Made by a program: the position numbers and the translations under genes. 64,000 bases of DNA from CAVPFA01 sp963703655 (GTDB lineage Bacteria; Actinomycetota; Acidimicrobiia; Acidimicrobiales; Bog-793), in the NCBI GenBank assembly GCA_963703655.1, contig CAVPFA010000003.1:1-64000 (forward strand), in the 5' to 3' direction. Under the pieces are notes generated by a model, which was not told the DNA's origin, did no database searches, and was given only the letters and a program-made list of their open reading frames with translations. Numbering within the stretch: the first letter of the stretch is position 1; the number at the start of each line of letters is the position of its first letter. Below are positions 26,705 to 37,020 of the stretch, piece after piece.

Positions 26705-28427
26705 TTACGGCTGCCCGGACCACGGTTGCATGCCGGCTGGAAGAAGACCTGACCGCTCGAACAGGAGCACCTTGACGCCTTTGAAGCCGTCCTCGCCAAC
26801 CACGTGGTACTCCTTGCCTAGCGCCGCCAGCATCGTGCGGCTCTGCGCCAGGTACGTCTCGAGCGGGGCCCAGCCCCCGTCGATCACCCAGACCCGATCG
26901 AAGCGAGTGTCGAGCGCAGCCACGACCGCCGGCTTGGGCAGACGGTGGTTGGCCGCGTAGGGCAACTGCGTCCCCCAAGGTGCCGAGGGCCAAATCGGAG
27001 CCGGGAGCAGGGGAAACCGGCCTGCCTTCTCGAAGTCGGCCAGGACGTAGTAGTCGAAGATCGTCCTCTGAGGGGGCTGGTCGAAGATGATCCCGTCGCC
27101 GGGGCGCGCGAGACCGACGACATAGCCCGTCTCGCCGGGGCCGTTCTCGACAACGCTCCCGTATGCGTCCCAGGAGTGCACGAACGGCACGATGACAAAG
27201 GCGATCGCCGCCACCGTCGCCAGCGCCAGTCCGAGATGACCGCTTCGCCGCACGGGTCCAACGCCCTTGGCGATCCGGACCGAGAACCTGGCAACGCCGG
27301 CGCCGACGAGGTCCACGACCGTAGTGATCCCGAGGGCGCCGACGACCGCGAAGGCAGGGATCGATGCGATCAGGTATCCCGCTTGGAGAAGCGGCACAGC
27401 AAAGGAGATCAGCAGCACCGCCCCGACCGGCAGAGCCGCCCACGACAGCAGCAACATCCGGTGCCAACGCTCGATCGAATCCGGCTCGCTCTTGCGAGCG
27501 CCGCTCGCGGCCTTCCAGATGCCGACCGCGATCGCCCCGAACATGGGCCATTGAAGCCACACCGGGAACCTCGACGCGAGGAGGGAGACCAGCTCGGCTC
27601 TGACCGTCTTGGTGCTGATGGGAGGGATCCAGTCGATCTGAGCAGTACCCCGGTGCAGCGCCAAGAGGGCGAGGGGCACGAGCAGTAACCCGAGCAACAC
27701 GGCGGCGAGCGCCGCCGACCTCATCAGGCCCGATCTCCGGCGCAGGGTTCCGAGGGAGACGAGCTCCGCGGCGGCGAACAAAGGGGTGAGAAGCAAGCTG
27801 TAGCAGGCCGCGGCGAACGTGACGGCCCACGATACGAAGCGCCCGCGCGACGACCGCTCGACCGCGGAGACGAGCAGCCAGGTCGCGGCCACGGTGAGTA
27901 ACAGGCCGAGCGTGTAGCCGCGCGCCTCTTGCGCCTTGGCCATGACCGTCCGGTTCGTGACGACGAGCGCGGTGGCGAGCATGGCGACCCGGGCGCCGAA
28001 GCATCGCAGCACGAGACCGTACAGGCAAGGCACCGTCGCGAACGAACGCGACCACCGAGATCAGTCTTACGGAGAAGGCTGATTCCGAAAGCCCCGCGAG
28101 GAACAGCGTGTGGAGCACGACGTAGTACGCCGACATGCTGCCTCCGTCGCTGGCGACCGCGGTCCAAAAGGCGTGGCCGCGCTGGACCGAGATCGACACC
28201 GAGGCGGTCTCGTCGCTCCACATCGGCGCGGAGCCGAGTCTGTAGATACCAAGCGGCATCGCCGCGATCGTGAGGATCGCCGGCGGCCCCCAGCGCACGA
28301 GCAGGGACCTGGGGCCCCCCGGCGAGCTCGGGCCCGGCAGTGCGGCGACGGCTTCGACAGGCGGCGCGTCCAGGTGCGGGGCCTCGGGCGCGACTCCCCC
28401 GGCCGCTCGCGTCGCGCGCTGTTTCAC
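26705..28427 (-). CDS. GT39/ArnT-like membrane glycosyltransferase, frameshifted
   Basis: About 575 residues from GTG 28427. The first periplasmic loop carries MWSDETASV, the acidic motif of GT-C dolichyl/polyprenyl-phosphate sugar transferases. About nine hydrophobic helices follow, then a soluble C-terminal domain (GDGIIFDQPPQRTIFDYYVL, then RVWVIDGGWAPLETYL). One indel near 28,037 splits it into two frames. The start is 12 bases from the debranching-enzyme stop, indicating an operon. The acceptor is unknown. Confidence 0.8.
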
Positions 28428-28438
28428 CCCGCTCGAGC

Positions 28439-30637
28439 CTAGGCCGAGGAGGCCTCCGCGACAGGCCACCTCGTGCCCTTGAGCGTGACGTCGAGCGTCC
28501 CGACGCGTTGGTGGACGTCGAGCTCGTGCGTCCCGTCCCCACAGCGCGTAACCGTGAGGTCGACAGACGCGTCGTCGACCCGAAGGTTTTCGAGGCGAAT
28601 CTCGCCAAGGCATCCGGGGAGGAACGGGTCGAGCGTGACCCTGCCCCGCGCGGCGTCGACCTCGAGGCCGAGCAGGATCGTCACGAGGTGCACCACGGCC
28701 CCCGCCGCCCACGCTTGGGGGACGTTCGCGCCGAGATAAGGCACAGGAAACCCGCCGTCGTCACGAGCAAGGCCCGCGAACAGCTCCGGCACCTGGCAAC
28801 CGGCAAACTGCTGTGCAGCGTCGAAGATGCCCTCGGCCACCTGCACCGCCTCCTTGTCGAGGCCGTAGTGGCGAAAGCCCGCCGCGGCGATGGCGTTGTC
28901 GTGCGGCCAGACCGTCCCGAGGTGGTAGGCGAACGGGTTGAACGCCTTGTGGGACGAAGCTAGCGTCCGGATCCCCCAACCGCTGAACATGTCCGGCTGC
29001 GAGCAGCCGCCTCGCGACCTGAATCGCTCGCCGGGGGTCGATGGCGTCGGCCCACAGAAGGTGGCGCGGGGTTCGAGGCGACGGTCTCGATCGGGCGCTT
29101 TTGACCGTCGAGCCCAAGGTAGTAGGTACCCTCGGCCTCCCACCAGAAGCGCTCCTCGATCAGCTCTGCGAGCCGGTCGGCCTCGGATCGGAGACGGGCG
29201 GCGCCACGGTCGTCGGCGAGCGCGGATTCGAGGACGTCGGCCCAGGCGCGTTTTGCTCTGACGACGTAGCCCTGATGCTCGCAGAGCGCGATCGGCAACG
29301 GCGCCTTGACGCCCTCGGAGTCGAGCACGGCGTCGTCGGCGTCCTTCCAACCCTGGTTGTAATAGCCGCGGCTCGAGCGGGTCTCGTACTCCTGCAGTCC
29401 GTCGCCGTCCATGTCGCCGTAGCGGTCGATCCACTCGAGGGCGCGCTCGACGTTGGGTCGCAGCGCCTCGAGCTCCGCCATGTCGCCGTGCCAGCGCCAC
29501 GCCTCGGCGGCGGTGAGCACGTACAGGGTCGTCGCGTCGTGGGTCCCGTAGTACGGCGTGTGCGGGATGAGCCCGAGCTGGGCGAGCTCTCCGTGGCGGA
29601 TCTCGTGCTCGATCTTGCCCGGCTGGAGGTCGCGTTCGTCGTCGGTCGTCGTGCCCTGGAGCAAAGCCAGGGCTCGCAGCGTCGCGAGCGCGAACCGGGG
29701 CGACAGAAGCAGGGTCTGCAGCGACACGATGAGCGAGTCGCGGCCGAACAACGTCACGAACCAGGGCACCCCGGCTGCGGGCACCCACGCGCCCAGGTCA
29801 TCGGCCGTCGCCTCGTTGAAGCCGACGCCCGAAGTCGGCGCCATCCGCAACGAACGGCAGGTCCTCGACGGATCGGTCGATCGTGAGAGCGAGCAGCGGG
29901 TCGGACGCCCGGATCCGGGTGACGTGCGAGGCCCACTCCTGGCGACCGTGCCGATGGGCCTCGGTGCCGACTACCAGGGCGTGACAGGGAGACGTGGGGC
30001 GGCGGCGATCGGGCAGCCTCGGCAGCCATTTGAGGCATGTGTGCCACGCGGCACCTGGAGCGAGTTGCAGGCGAAAGATCAGCGACCCGTTCGCGAACTC
30101 GGCCGGCGAGTCAGATCGTTCCACGGCCAACTCGAGCGCCCGGACGAACGGCCCGTTCCGGTACGTGGTGACGAGGAGCTCCGCCTGCTCGTCCCAGGTG
30201 CTCTGCATGATGCCGCGGCGGCGCACCGCGTGCTCGCGCAGGTCGAACAGGTCGGCGAAATCGCACTCGACGTGAACCTCGAGATCGAGCTCGACAGGAT
30301 AGCCCGAGTAGTTAGTGACCTCGTAGTCCTCGTGCACGCCGCCGCCGATGATCCGGTCGACACGAAGATGAAGCGCGCTCGCCTCGATCTGGCCCCACGC
30401 CGTGACGAGTGTCGGGTTCGTGAACTCGAACCGCGCCGCGAAGGGCTCGGCGCTGGCGCCCTTCAGGAGGACGGGCGGGGACCCGCCGAGCGAGATGCGG
30501 TACCCGGAGACGAGCCTGGTGTCCCTCACGATGTAGCCGCGCTCGGTGCCGGGCGGCATCGTCGCGTCACGGTCGCACACGAGCACCTCGTCGGCGACGT
30601 GCAACGTCAGGCCGTCGGCAGGGACTCCCAGTTCCAT
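28439..30637 (-). CDS. Amylo-alpha-1,6-glucosidase / glycogen debranching family protein, frameshifted
   Basis: About 730 residues. The N-terminal domain (GYIVRDTRLVSGYRISLGG) is the GDE N-terminal fold. The GH-type (alpha/alpha)6 barrel follows with PWFVTLFGRDSLIVSLQTLL, HEIRHGELAQLGLIPHTPYY, SRGYYNQGWKDADDAVLDSE (acidic catalytic region), FNPFAYHLGTVWPHDNAIAA and FAGLARDDGGFPVPY. Indels near 29,840, 29,065 and 28,990 split it. It hydrolyses alpha-1,6 branches or related glucosides. It sits between a GT4 gene and the GT39-like gene. ATG 30637 is preferred over TTG 30658. Confidence 0.85.
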
Positions 30638-30741
30638 CGGCTCACCGCTCTTCCCCAAGCCCGAAGCGCCGGCCTGTCCGGCCCCTCACGAGCACCAGTC
30701 TCTCGACACTACGACGCTCGAGGCCTCGAACGGGGCGATCC

Positions 30742-31806
30742 TCAGGCCGCAGCCGCCTCGTCCATGTCCCTGTACGGGCCGTGTCCGATCTCGCCGCGGA
30801 CGATGCGCTCGAAGAGGGCGATGTGGCCGGCAACCATGTGCTCGAGCGAGAAACGTCCCTCCGCGGCCTTCCTGCACGCCGCCCGGTCGAGGGCGCCGAC
30901 ACGCCCCAGCGCCACGGCCAGGGCTTCCTCGCCGATCCGGAGGTAGCCCGTGACCCCGTCGTCGATGATCTCGGGCGCGGCGCCCCGCGGCGTGGCGACG
31001 ACCGGCGTGCCAGAAGCCAACGCCTCGATCATCACCATGCCGAACGGCTCGTGCCACGCCATCGGGTTGAGGAGGCAGACGGCGTCCGCGAGGAGCTGGT
31101 GCTTTGTCGCGCCGGCGACCTCGCCGATGAACTCGATGTCACCGCCGAGCAGCGGGCGCACCTGTTCATCGAAGTACTGGTGCTCGGGCTGCTCGCGCAG
31201 CTTCGCAGCGATCTTGAGAGGTATGCCCGCTTCGCGAGCGACGCGGACGGCGGTGTGCACGCCCTTGTCCGGGCTCATCCGCCCGAGGAACAGCGCATAG
31301 CCGCCCTTGCCGCTGCCGACGGCGAACTTGTTCATGTCGATCCCGTGATGAATCACGGCCGCGACTGGGATGTCGCCGGCGGTCGAGGCCTGATGCTGCG
31401 AGATTGCGATGATCGGAACGCGGTCGGAGATCGCGCCGTAATAGTCGTGAAGATCTCCGTCGAAGGGCCCGTGGTTCGTGGTCACAACGGCCACGTCGTC
31501 GAATCGCTCGGCGTACACCGGCCCGACCAGGGTGTGGTCGTGCACGATGTCGAAGTCGCGTACCGCCTCGTAGGCGTGGATGACGTGACGCAGCTCGGTG
31601 ACGGCGCCGCCCACGCCGACTCCGACGGCCTTCTCGAATACCCAAGCCTTCGGGACCGGGCAGGCGCTGTCACCGGTCGTGTACAACAGCACGTCGTGAC
31701 CCGCCGCTGACAGGCCGCGAGCCAGCCCGTCGAGGACGGCCTCGGTGCCGCCGTAACCGACGGGAGGTACCGCCACCCAGGGCGGTGCCACAATTGCGAT
31801 CTTCAT
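30742..31806 (-). CDS. GT4-family glycosyltransferase
   Basis: 354 residues. GT-B fold: N-terminal VGYGGTEAVLDGLARGLSAAGHDV, a linker, then HHGIDMNKFAVG, FLGRMSPDKGVHTAVRVA and the EX7E-type motif EPFGMVMIEALASGTPVVAT. This retaining nucleotide-sugar transferase family acts in the cytoplasm. It is the first gene of a GT4-debranching-GT39 cluster, likely making or trimming a polysaccharide or glycolipid. A pair of 9-bp direct repeats lies about 150 bases upstream. Confidence 0.92.
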   Translation of the reverse strand: MKIAIVAPPWVAVPPVGYGGTEAVLDGLARGLSAAGHDVLLYTTGDSACPVPKAWVFEKAVGVGVGGAVTELRHVIHAYEAVRDFDIVHDHTLVGPVYAERFDDVAVVTTNHGPFDGDLHDYYGAISDRVPIIAISQHQASTAGDIPVAAVIHHGIDMNKFAVGSGKGGYALFLGRMSPDKGVHTAVRVAREAGIPLKIAAKLREQPEHQYFDEQVRPLLGGDIEFIGEVAGATKHQLLADAVCLLNPMAWHEPFGMVMIEALASGTPVVATPRGAAPEIIDDGVTGYLRIGEEALAVALGRVGALDRAACRKAAEGRFSLEHMVAGHIALFERIVRGEIGHGPYRDMDEAAAA

Positions 31807-31951
31807 CTCTCTCCTCGAACTCGTCCCTGACCCTTCAGGGGCGCGCGAACGACCAGGTGAGAGGTCAATCGCGCTAGTCGACTGTGTGCTGGCGCTCCGG
31901 GGGTTCGCCGACCTGCACGATCACTCTACCACAGCCATCGCCACTTGTGAA

Positions 31952-31980
31952 TTGTTGAACTAGGGTAAATTTTGTTGAAC
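31952..31980. repeat. 9-bp direct repeats at exactly 20-bp spacing
   Basis: TTGTTGAAC at 31952-31960 and 31972-31980, two helical turns apart, in an unusually AT-rich stretch for this genome. It is 146 bases upstream of the GT4 start. It may be a regulator site or part of a promoter. Confidence 0.45.
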
Positions 31981-32077
31981 CCGGATGGCCGAACGACTCC
32001 CGCCCGGAAGCAAAAAGCACCATCACAACGGCCAACAGCCGCTCGGCTCCCTGTGTTCCCGACAGACTTGCTGGCCG

Positions 32078-32839
32078 CTACTTGCCGGCGCCAGCCGGCG
32101 CGATCCCGAGACCGTCAGGCTCGCCGCCGCCGTCCCAGTCCTCGACGAGCGCCCCGGATTCGTCGCGGCGGAACACCGGGATCGCGCCGAGCGGGTGCAC
32201 GAGCGCCGCCGTGTCGCCGAGCTCGCGGCGCCACGTCGCAGCCTCGGTCACGAGAGTTCCGATCGCGACCGGCTCGGCGCCGACCCGCTGCAGGAGATTC
32301 AGCGCGGCGCGCATCGAGGCGCCGGTAGAGATGACGTCGTCGACAAGGCCGACCCGCTTTCCCCTCACCACGTCGACTCTCGCGGCGTCGAAGAGCAGAC
32401 GCTGCTGGGCACCGGTGGTGATGGACCTCACCGGCTCGCTGATGGCGTCGCGCAGGTGCAGCTTGGGGGTCTTCTGCAAGATCAGGTATTCGTCAAGGCC
32501 GAGCGCTCGCGTGACCTCGATCGCGAGAGGGATGCCCATGGTGGCGACGGAGACCACCAGGTCGACTTCGTGTTCCGCCAGCAGCTCGGCGAGCTCTGTT
32601 CCCGCTCGCTCAACAAAGCGCACGCCGTGGTCCACGGTGATCAACAGCGCGATGGCCAGTTCGTCGGTGATCGGAATCAGCGGCAGGTCGATCTGCTGGG
32701 AGCCGACCACCGCCCGGTATGTTCCTGCAGCCGTGACCACGCCATCGATGCTCTCCCGTCCGGCGCTCGGGTGCAACTGCGGCCACCCGTCGTGCTCACG
32801 CCGATCAGGCGGGAGGACCGAAGAGCCGCTCGTCGGCAT
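32078..32839 (-). CDS. PRPP-dependent phosphoribosyltransferase (Apt/PyrE-like)
   Basis: 253 residues. PRTase core with the PRPP loop VGLVDDVISTGASMRAAL (about 165-182), plus VVSVATMGIPLAIEVTRALG and LILQKTPKLHLRDAISEPVR. This is the purine/orotate PRTase fold; exact base specificity is not evident. The first 40 residues are variable, and the start overlaps the upp stop by 35 bases, so a downstream start is possible. The pair suggests nucleobase salvage. Confidence 0.78.
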   Translation of the reverse strand: MPTSGSSVLPPDRREHDGWPQLHPSAGRESIDGVVTAAGTYRAVVGSQQIDLPLIPITDELAIALLITVDHGVRFVERAGTELAELLAEHEVDLVVSVATMGIPLAIEVTRALGLDEYLILQKTPKLHLRDAISEPVRSITTGAQQRLLFDAARVDVVRGKRVGLVDDVISTGASMRAALNLLQRVGAEPVAIGTLVTEAATWRRELGDTAALVHPLGAIPVFRRDESGALVEDWDGGGEPDGLGIAPAGAGK

Positions 32840-33500
32840 CGCCGAGACCCGGCAGGATTCCTCCCTCCGAGCTCAGCTCGCCGTCCACGGCCGCGCACGC
32901 CACCCTGACCGTCGGGTGATGGCCACAGAAGTTGTCGAGCCCCGGTTGGGACGCGATGAGGCAAAGCACGTGGATCTCCGTGGCGCCCCGTTCCTTCACG
33001 AGGTCGCAGGCACCCATCAGCGAGGCTCCCGTCGCCAGCGTCGGGTCACAGAGGATCACCCGCCGGCCCGAAAGATCATTTGGAAGCTTGTCGAGGTAGA
33101 CCGTGGATCGCAGCGCCGCTCCGTCATGGCGGACTCCGACATGAGCGACCTCGGTGAGCGGGAGCACCTCCTGGATCGCAGGAACCATCCCGAGACCGGC
33201 GCGAAGCAGGGGGACGAGAAGGACCATCTCGCTCACCCGCTCACAGGCGACGTCCGGAGCCATCGGGGTGTCCACCCGGTGCTCGGCGGTGCGCAGGTCG
33301 CGAAGCCCCTCATAGGCGAGCACCGCCGACAGCTCTCCCACCAGTGTGCGAAACGTCGCTCCGTCTGTCTCGACGTCCCGCAGCACCGACAATCGGTGAG
33401 CGACGACCGGGTGCTCGACGATGAGAACGCGCTGGCCTCCAGCGGAGGGATGCCGGGCGGGCTCGGTGACCAGCCGGAGCCCCCTTCCCTGACGTGGCAT
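32805..33500 (-). CDS. upp: Uracil phosphoribosyltransferase
   Basis: About 231 residues from ATG 33500. VLIVEHPVVAHRLSVLRDVE, TPMAPDVACERVSEMVLLVP, LLRAGLGMVPAIQEVLP, the PRPP loop VILCDPTLATGASLMGACDL and the uracil-binding C-terminus GGILPGLGDADERLFG identify Upp. It makes UMP from uracil and PRPP. An in-frame ATG at 33548 would overlap the divergent rpiB start, so 33500 is preferred. Confidence 0.92.
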   Translation of the reverse strand: MPRQGRGLRLVTEPARHPSAGGQRVLIVEHPVVAHRLSVLRDVETDGATFRTLVGELSAVLAYEGLRDLRTAEHRVDTPMAPDVACERVSEMVLLVPLLRAGLGMVPAIQEVLPLTEVAHVGVRHDGAALRSTVYLDKLPNDLSGRRVILCDPTLATGASLMGACDLVKERGATEIHVLCLIASQPGLDNFCGHHPTVRVACAAVDGELSSEGGILPGLGDADERLFGPPA

Positions 33501-33546
33501 CGCACGCAGGCTACCTGAGACCGCCGGACGTGGGAACGTATCGTCC

Positions 33547-34014
33547 ATGAGAATCACCGTCGCATCGGACCACGCAGGCTTTGCTCTCAAGACGGTCGTG
33601 ATCGACCACCTCACCGGAGAAGGACACGACGTCGTCGATCTCGGCACCTGGTCGGAGGAACCGGTCGACTATCCACCATTCTGCGCTCACGCCGCCCGGC
33701 TCGTCGTGGCCGGCTCGGTCGATCTCGGCATTGTCATCGGCGGCAGCGGACAGGGAGAGGCGATCTCCGCCAACAAGATCCGGGGCGCCCGTGCGGCGCT
33801 GTGCCACGACGAGTACACGGCCCGCTTCGCGCGGCGTCACAACGACGCCAACGTCCTGTCGATCGGCGCTCGCATCGTGGCTGCCGAACTGGCGCTCGAC
33901 ATCGTCGACGTCTTCCTCTCGACCGAGTTCGACGGCGGCCGCCATGCGCGCCGGCTGGCCGAGATCACAGAGATAGAGGAGGAAGAGGCCAGGACCTCGA
34001 ACGCAGGATCATAG
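33547..34014 (+). CDS. rpiB: Ribose-5-phosphate isomerase B
   Basis: 155 residues. VASDHAGFALK, DYPPFCAHAARLV and GIVIGGSGQGEAISANKIRG fit RpiB/LacAB isomerases. The active-site position that is Cys in E. coli RpiB is Glu here (SGQGE), as in the mycobacterial type. It interconverts ribose-5- and ribulose-5-phosphate in the pentose pathway. It is divergent from upp, which consumes the ribose-phosphate-derived PRPP. Confidence 0.93.
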   Translation: MRITVASDHAGFALKTVVIDHLTGEGHDVVDLGTWSEEPVDYPPFCAHAARLVVAGSVDLGIVIGGSGQGEAISANKIRGARAALCHDEYTARFARRHNDANVLSIGARIVAAELALDIVDVFLSTEFDGGRHARRLAEITEIEEEEARTSNAGS

Positions 34015-34096
34015 GCTGGCTGAGACGGGTCGGAGCATGCCGGTGAGCGCGGCGCCAGATGGCGCCCAAGCTGCGGCCTCGAGGCGAAGGACCCTG

Positions 34097-34393
34097 CTAG
34101 GGATGAGACGGGGCTGGTGGTGCGCCCTCGAGCTCGAACACGAGGTCGTCGGGATAGCAGTAGTACCAGTCCTCGCCCGGCTCGTAAGAACGAATGATCG
34201 GGTGCCCGATCGCGTTGTAGTGGTGGGTGGCGTGTTTTCCGGGGGAATTGTCACAGCAGCCGACGTGGCCGCACTCCTGGCACACGCGCAGATGCACCCA
34301 GTCGTGCCTGCCGGCGGCGAGACAGTCGAGGCATCCTGTTCCTGAGGGCTCGACGTCGAGGATCTCTTCGAGGTGGGTGCACGTGTGGGTCAT
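34097..34393 (-). CDS. UBP-type zinc finger protein
   Basis: 98 residues. Cys/His ligands in order: CTHLEEI, GCLDCLA, DWVHLRVCQECGHVGCCDNS, then HATHHYNAIGHPIIRSYEPG. This is the ZnF-UBP fold as a stand-alone actinobacterial protein. In eukaryotes it binds ubiquitin C-termini; the bacterial role is unknown. It lies 21 bases downstream of the DUF5996 gene and is probably co-transcribed. Confidence 0.88.
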   Translation of the reverse strand: MTHTCTHLEEILDVEPSGTGCLDCLAAGRHDWVHLRVCQECGHVGCCDNSPGKHATHHYNAIGHPIIRSYEPGEDWYYCYPDDLVFELEGAPPAPSHP

Positions 34394-34414
34394 CGCTTTC
34401 CTCCAAGAAGTCGG

Positions 34415-35326
34415 TCATTCACCGGCCGGCGCCGGCGCGGTGACGTTGGTCAGATCACTATCCCATTGCAACAGTGCGGCGGCGCCCGCATAGGTGCTGT
34501 CCAGGAACTCGAGGATCGCCGACCGTGGATCCGCGGCCGAACGGACCGCGTCGTACGGCAGCAGGAACTCACGCACGTCAGCGCTCCACGCCCCGTCGCT
34601 CGGCCGTACCGACACGGTCTCGATGCCATCGGGCTGTGGATAGGCGAAGGCGTAGAACGCCGGGTACCTGGCACGGTCGTTACCGGGCCACCATCCTGCG
34701 CAGATCGCCTCGGCGTCACCGCCCACCCGTTCGATCACGCCGGCGCCGGGCGAAGGCTCGAGTTGACGACCGGAGTAGCGGGCGAGCGCGAGGTCGAAGG
34801 TCCCCCAGAAAAATTGGACCGGTGTGGTGCGGCCGCGAAACCGCGCACGGTGCTCTCTCATCACCATGTCGACCTGCGTGAGAACCTGGAGGAAACGGTC
34901 CACCTTCGTCGATTCGTAGGTGTCGTGCGTGCGGTCCTCGGGAAACGGAATCGGATCGGGGACCTCCGAGGGGACAAGCGAGATCCGAACGTCTATGCCC
35001 ATGCGCTGCAACATGGCGATGAAGTCCCGGTAGAAATCGGCAACCGAACCTCCGAGTGGCCGCCGGTCGATCGAGCCGTCGTTGCAGCGGACCACCAGCG
35101 CGTGGTCGACAAGATCGAACTCGGCGTCAATTGTGCGGAGGCCGACCGGAATGGGCGAGGTGGTCAGGCCGCGCGCCGTGACGTAGAGGGGAACGTTGGC
35201 CCACTCGGGTTCGAAAGGACTCAGGGCCAAGCGCAACTTGCCGACCACCTGGGTGTACATGTGAAGCGTCGCGCACGTCTCCCGCCAGTCGTCATAGGCA
35301 AGAGTTGGCCAGGCGTCCTGATGCAT
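34415..35326 (-). CDS. DUF5996 family protein
   Basis: 303 residues. WRETCATLHMYTQVVGKLRL, WANVPLYVTARGLTTSPIPV, VQFFWGTFDLALARYSGR and EICAGWWPGN-type blocks (seen as EAICAGWWPGN) with YPAFYAFAYPQPDG are conserved in this family. No catalytic function is established. It is transcribed with the downstream zinc-finger gene. Confidence 0.83.
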   Translation of the reverse strand: MHQDAWPTLAYDDWRETCATLHMYTQVVGKLRLALSPFEPEWANVPLYVTARGLTTSPIPVGLRTIDAEFDLVDHALVVRCNDGSIDRRPLGGSVADFYRDFIAMLQRMGIDVRISLVPSEVPDPIPFPEDRTHDTYESTKVDRFLQVLTQVDMVMREHRARFRGRTTPVQFFWGTFDLALARYSGRQLEPSPGAGVIERVGGDAEAICAGWWPGNDRARYPAFYAFAYPQPDGIETVSVRPSDGAWSADVREFLLPYDAVRSAADPRSAILEFLDSTYAGAAALLQWDSDLTNVTAPAPAGE

Positions 35327-35379
35327 CAGTGCACCCCTCGCTCGTCGTTCCGAAACCCCGGGTAACCGGTCCGATCACT

Positions 35380-36760
35380 CTACGGTCGCCGCGGCGTCGC
35401 AGCGGCCAGGTTCTCGACCGCTGCCTCGACGGCGCGATGGAAGGTTGGGTAGGCGTAGATCATCGTCGCCAGCGTCTCGGTGGAAATCGAGGCGTGAACA
35501 GCCAGGGTGAGCATGGAGAGAACCTCGCCTCCACAGGGCCCGGCGGAGGTTGCGCCGACCAACGCACCACGCTCGGCATCCTCGACCAGCTTGATGAACC
35601 CGGCGTTGTCGACCTTGTGAATCCAGCCCCGCGCCGAGGAGGGCAGGTCGGCCAGCCCGGTCCGCACGCTCATCCCCGCAGCTCTCGCGGCCGCCTCGGT
35701 CAGCCCCACCGAGCCGATCTCCGGATCGGTGAACGTCACGCGGGGAAGGGCGCGATAGTCGGCCGGGGCGGCCGGCCGGCCGAGGATGTCGGCCAAGGCG
35801 ATGCCGGCCTGGTACATCGACACGTGCGTGAAGGCTCCCACGCCGGTGATGTCACCTATGGCCCACAGTCCCGGAGCCGCGCGGCACGTCGCGTCCACCG
35901 GAATCGACCGCGCCCGTTCGTCGAGCCCGACGGACCTCACGCCGAGCGCGACAAGGTCGGACCGCCGGCCGGTGGCGACGAGGAGGCGCTCGCCCTCCAG
36001 CGACTCGCCCGTGGCCAGCTCGAGGGCGAACCCCGGGCCGCCTCGCCGGACGGCCTGGACCTCGGCCCCAGTCACGACGCGTATCCCGTCGGCCTGCAGC
36101 GCGTCCAGGAGCAGGCGGCCTGATTCGGGTTCCTCGGGAGCAAGCAGGTGGGGCGCCGCCTCGACCACGGTCACAGCGGTCCCGAACCGTGCGAAGACCT
36201 GCCCGAGCTCGACGCCAACCGGACCGCCGCCGAGGACCACGAGCGACGACGGCACCGTCGTCGTCTCGATCGCGTCGCGGTTCGTCCAGTACGGCACCTC
36301 GGCGAGGCCCGGGATCGGGGGCGCCCACGGCTGGGTCCCGGCATTGACCACGACGGCACGTCGCGCCCCGAATTCGCGGTCGGCAACGGTGACCCGGCCC
36401 GGCCCGGTGAGCCGGCCCCACCCCCGAACGAACCGACCGCCCTTGGACTCGAACCGCTCGACTGCGACACGGTCGTCCCAGTCGTCGGTCGCCTCCAGCC
36501 GGATCCGCGTGGCGACGGGCGTCCAGTCGGGACTGACGACGGCACTCCCCGCCATGCCGGGCACGCGGCCGAGCTTCGGCGAGGAGGCCCGCCGCCCGGA
36601 GCATCATCTTGGACGGGACGCAGCCCCAGTAGGGACACTCACCGCCGAGGAGCCGCCCCTCGACGCCGACGACGTCGAGCCCCTCCTCGGCGAGCCGGCC
36701 GGCGAGCTCCTCGCCGCCCGGCCCCATGCCGACGACGACCACGTCCGCCTGCTCCACCAT
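35380..36760 (-). CDS. FAD-dependent pyridine nucleotide-disulfide oxidoreductase, frameshifted
   Basis: About 460 residues. The N-terminal FAD motif VVVVGMGPGGEELAGRLAEE is followed by the redox disulfide GGECPYWGCVPSKMM. An indel near 36,560 changes frame, after which come the NAD(P) motif VVLGGGPVGVELGQVF, the second FAD motif GLWAIGDITGVGAFTHVSMY and the dimerisation domain. The C-terminal position usually HPT reads AYPTFH, so the His base is displaced. It is lipoamide dehydrogenase / mercuric reductase-like; the true electron acceptor is unknown. It is divergent from the MBL-Rieske gene, for which it might supply electrons. Confidence 0.85.
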
Positions 36761-36936
36761 GTCGGTCCCCTCGTCTCGGCTCGGTCCCGCAAGACCGCTC
36801 GTTTGCTGTCAGATGTGACTGGTCCGAAGTAGTTGTACCCGACCTCGTCAAAGCCGGCACCCCAGGCGGAGCCTGGGCTCAGCGCCGGCACCAGCGGCCC
36901 GGTCATTTAGACTGCCCGTCGTCAGATAGCTGCCGA

Positions 36937-36952
36937 CGATCAGATGTGATCG
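36937..36952. promoter_or_regulatory. Candidate operator palindrome between divergent redox genes
   Basis: CGATCA and TGATCG arms around GATG, perfect over 6 bp each. It lies between the flavin oxidoreductase start (36760) and the MBL-Rieske start (37021). Confidence 0.4.
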
Positions 36953-37020
36953 GCTGAGCCGGCCGCCGTTTCGGAGACGGAGCCGGGTCTGCTCGTGACG
37001 GGACGGGACGCGGACATGCG

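Noticed and set aside
26400..28712. 770-codon minus-strand open frame
   Set aside because: Only 28,037-28,427 is real (N-terminus of the GT39-like gene). The ends are antisense of the SGNH and debranching genes.
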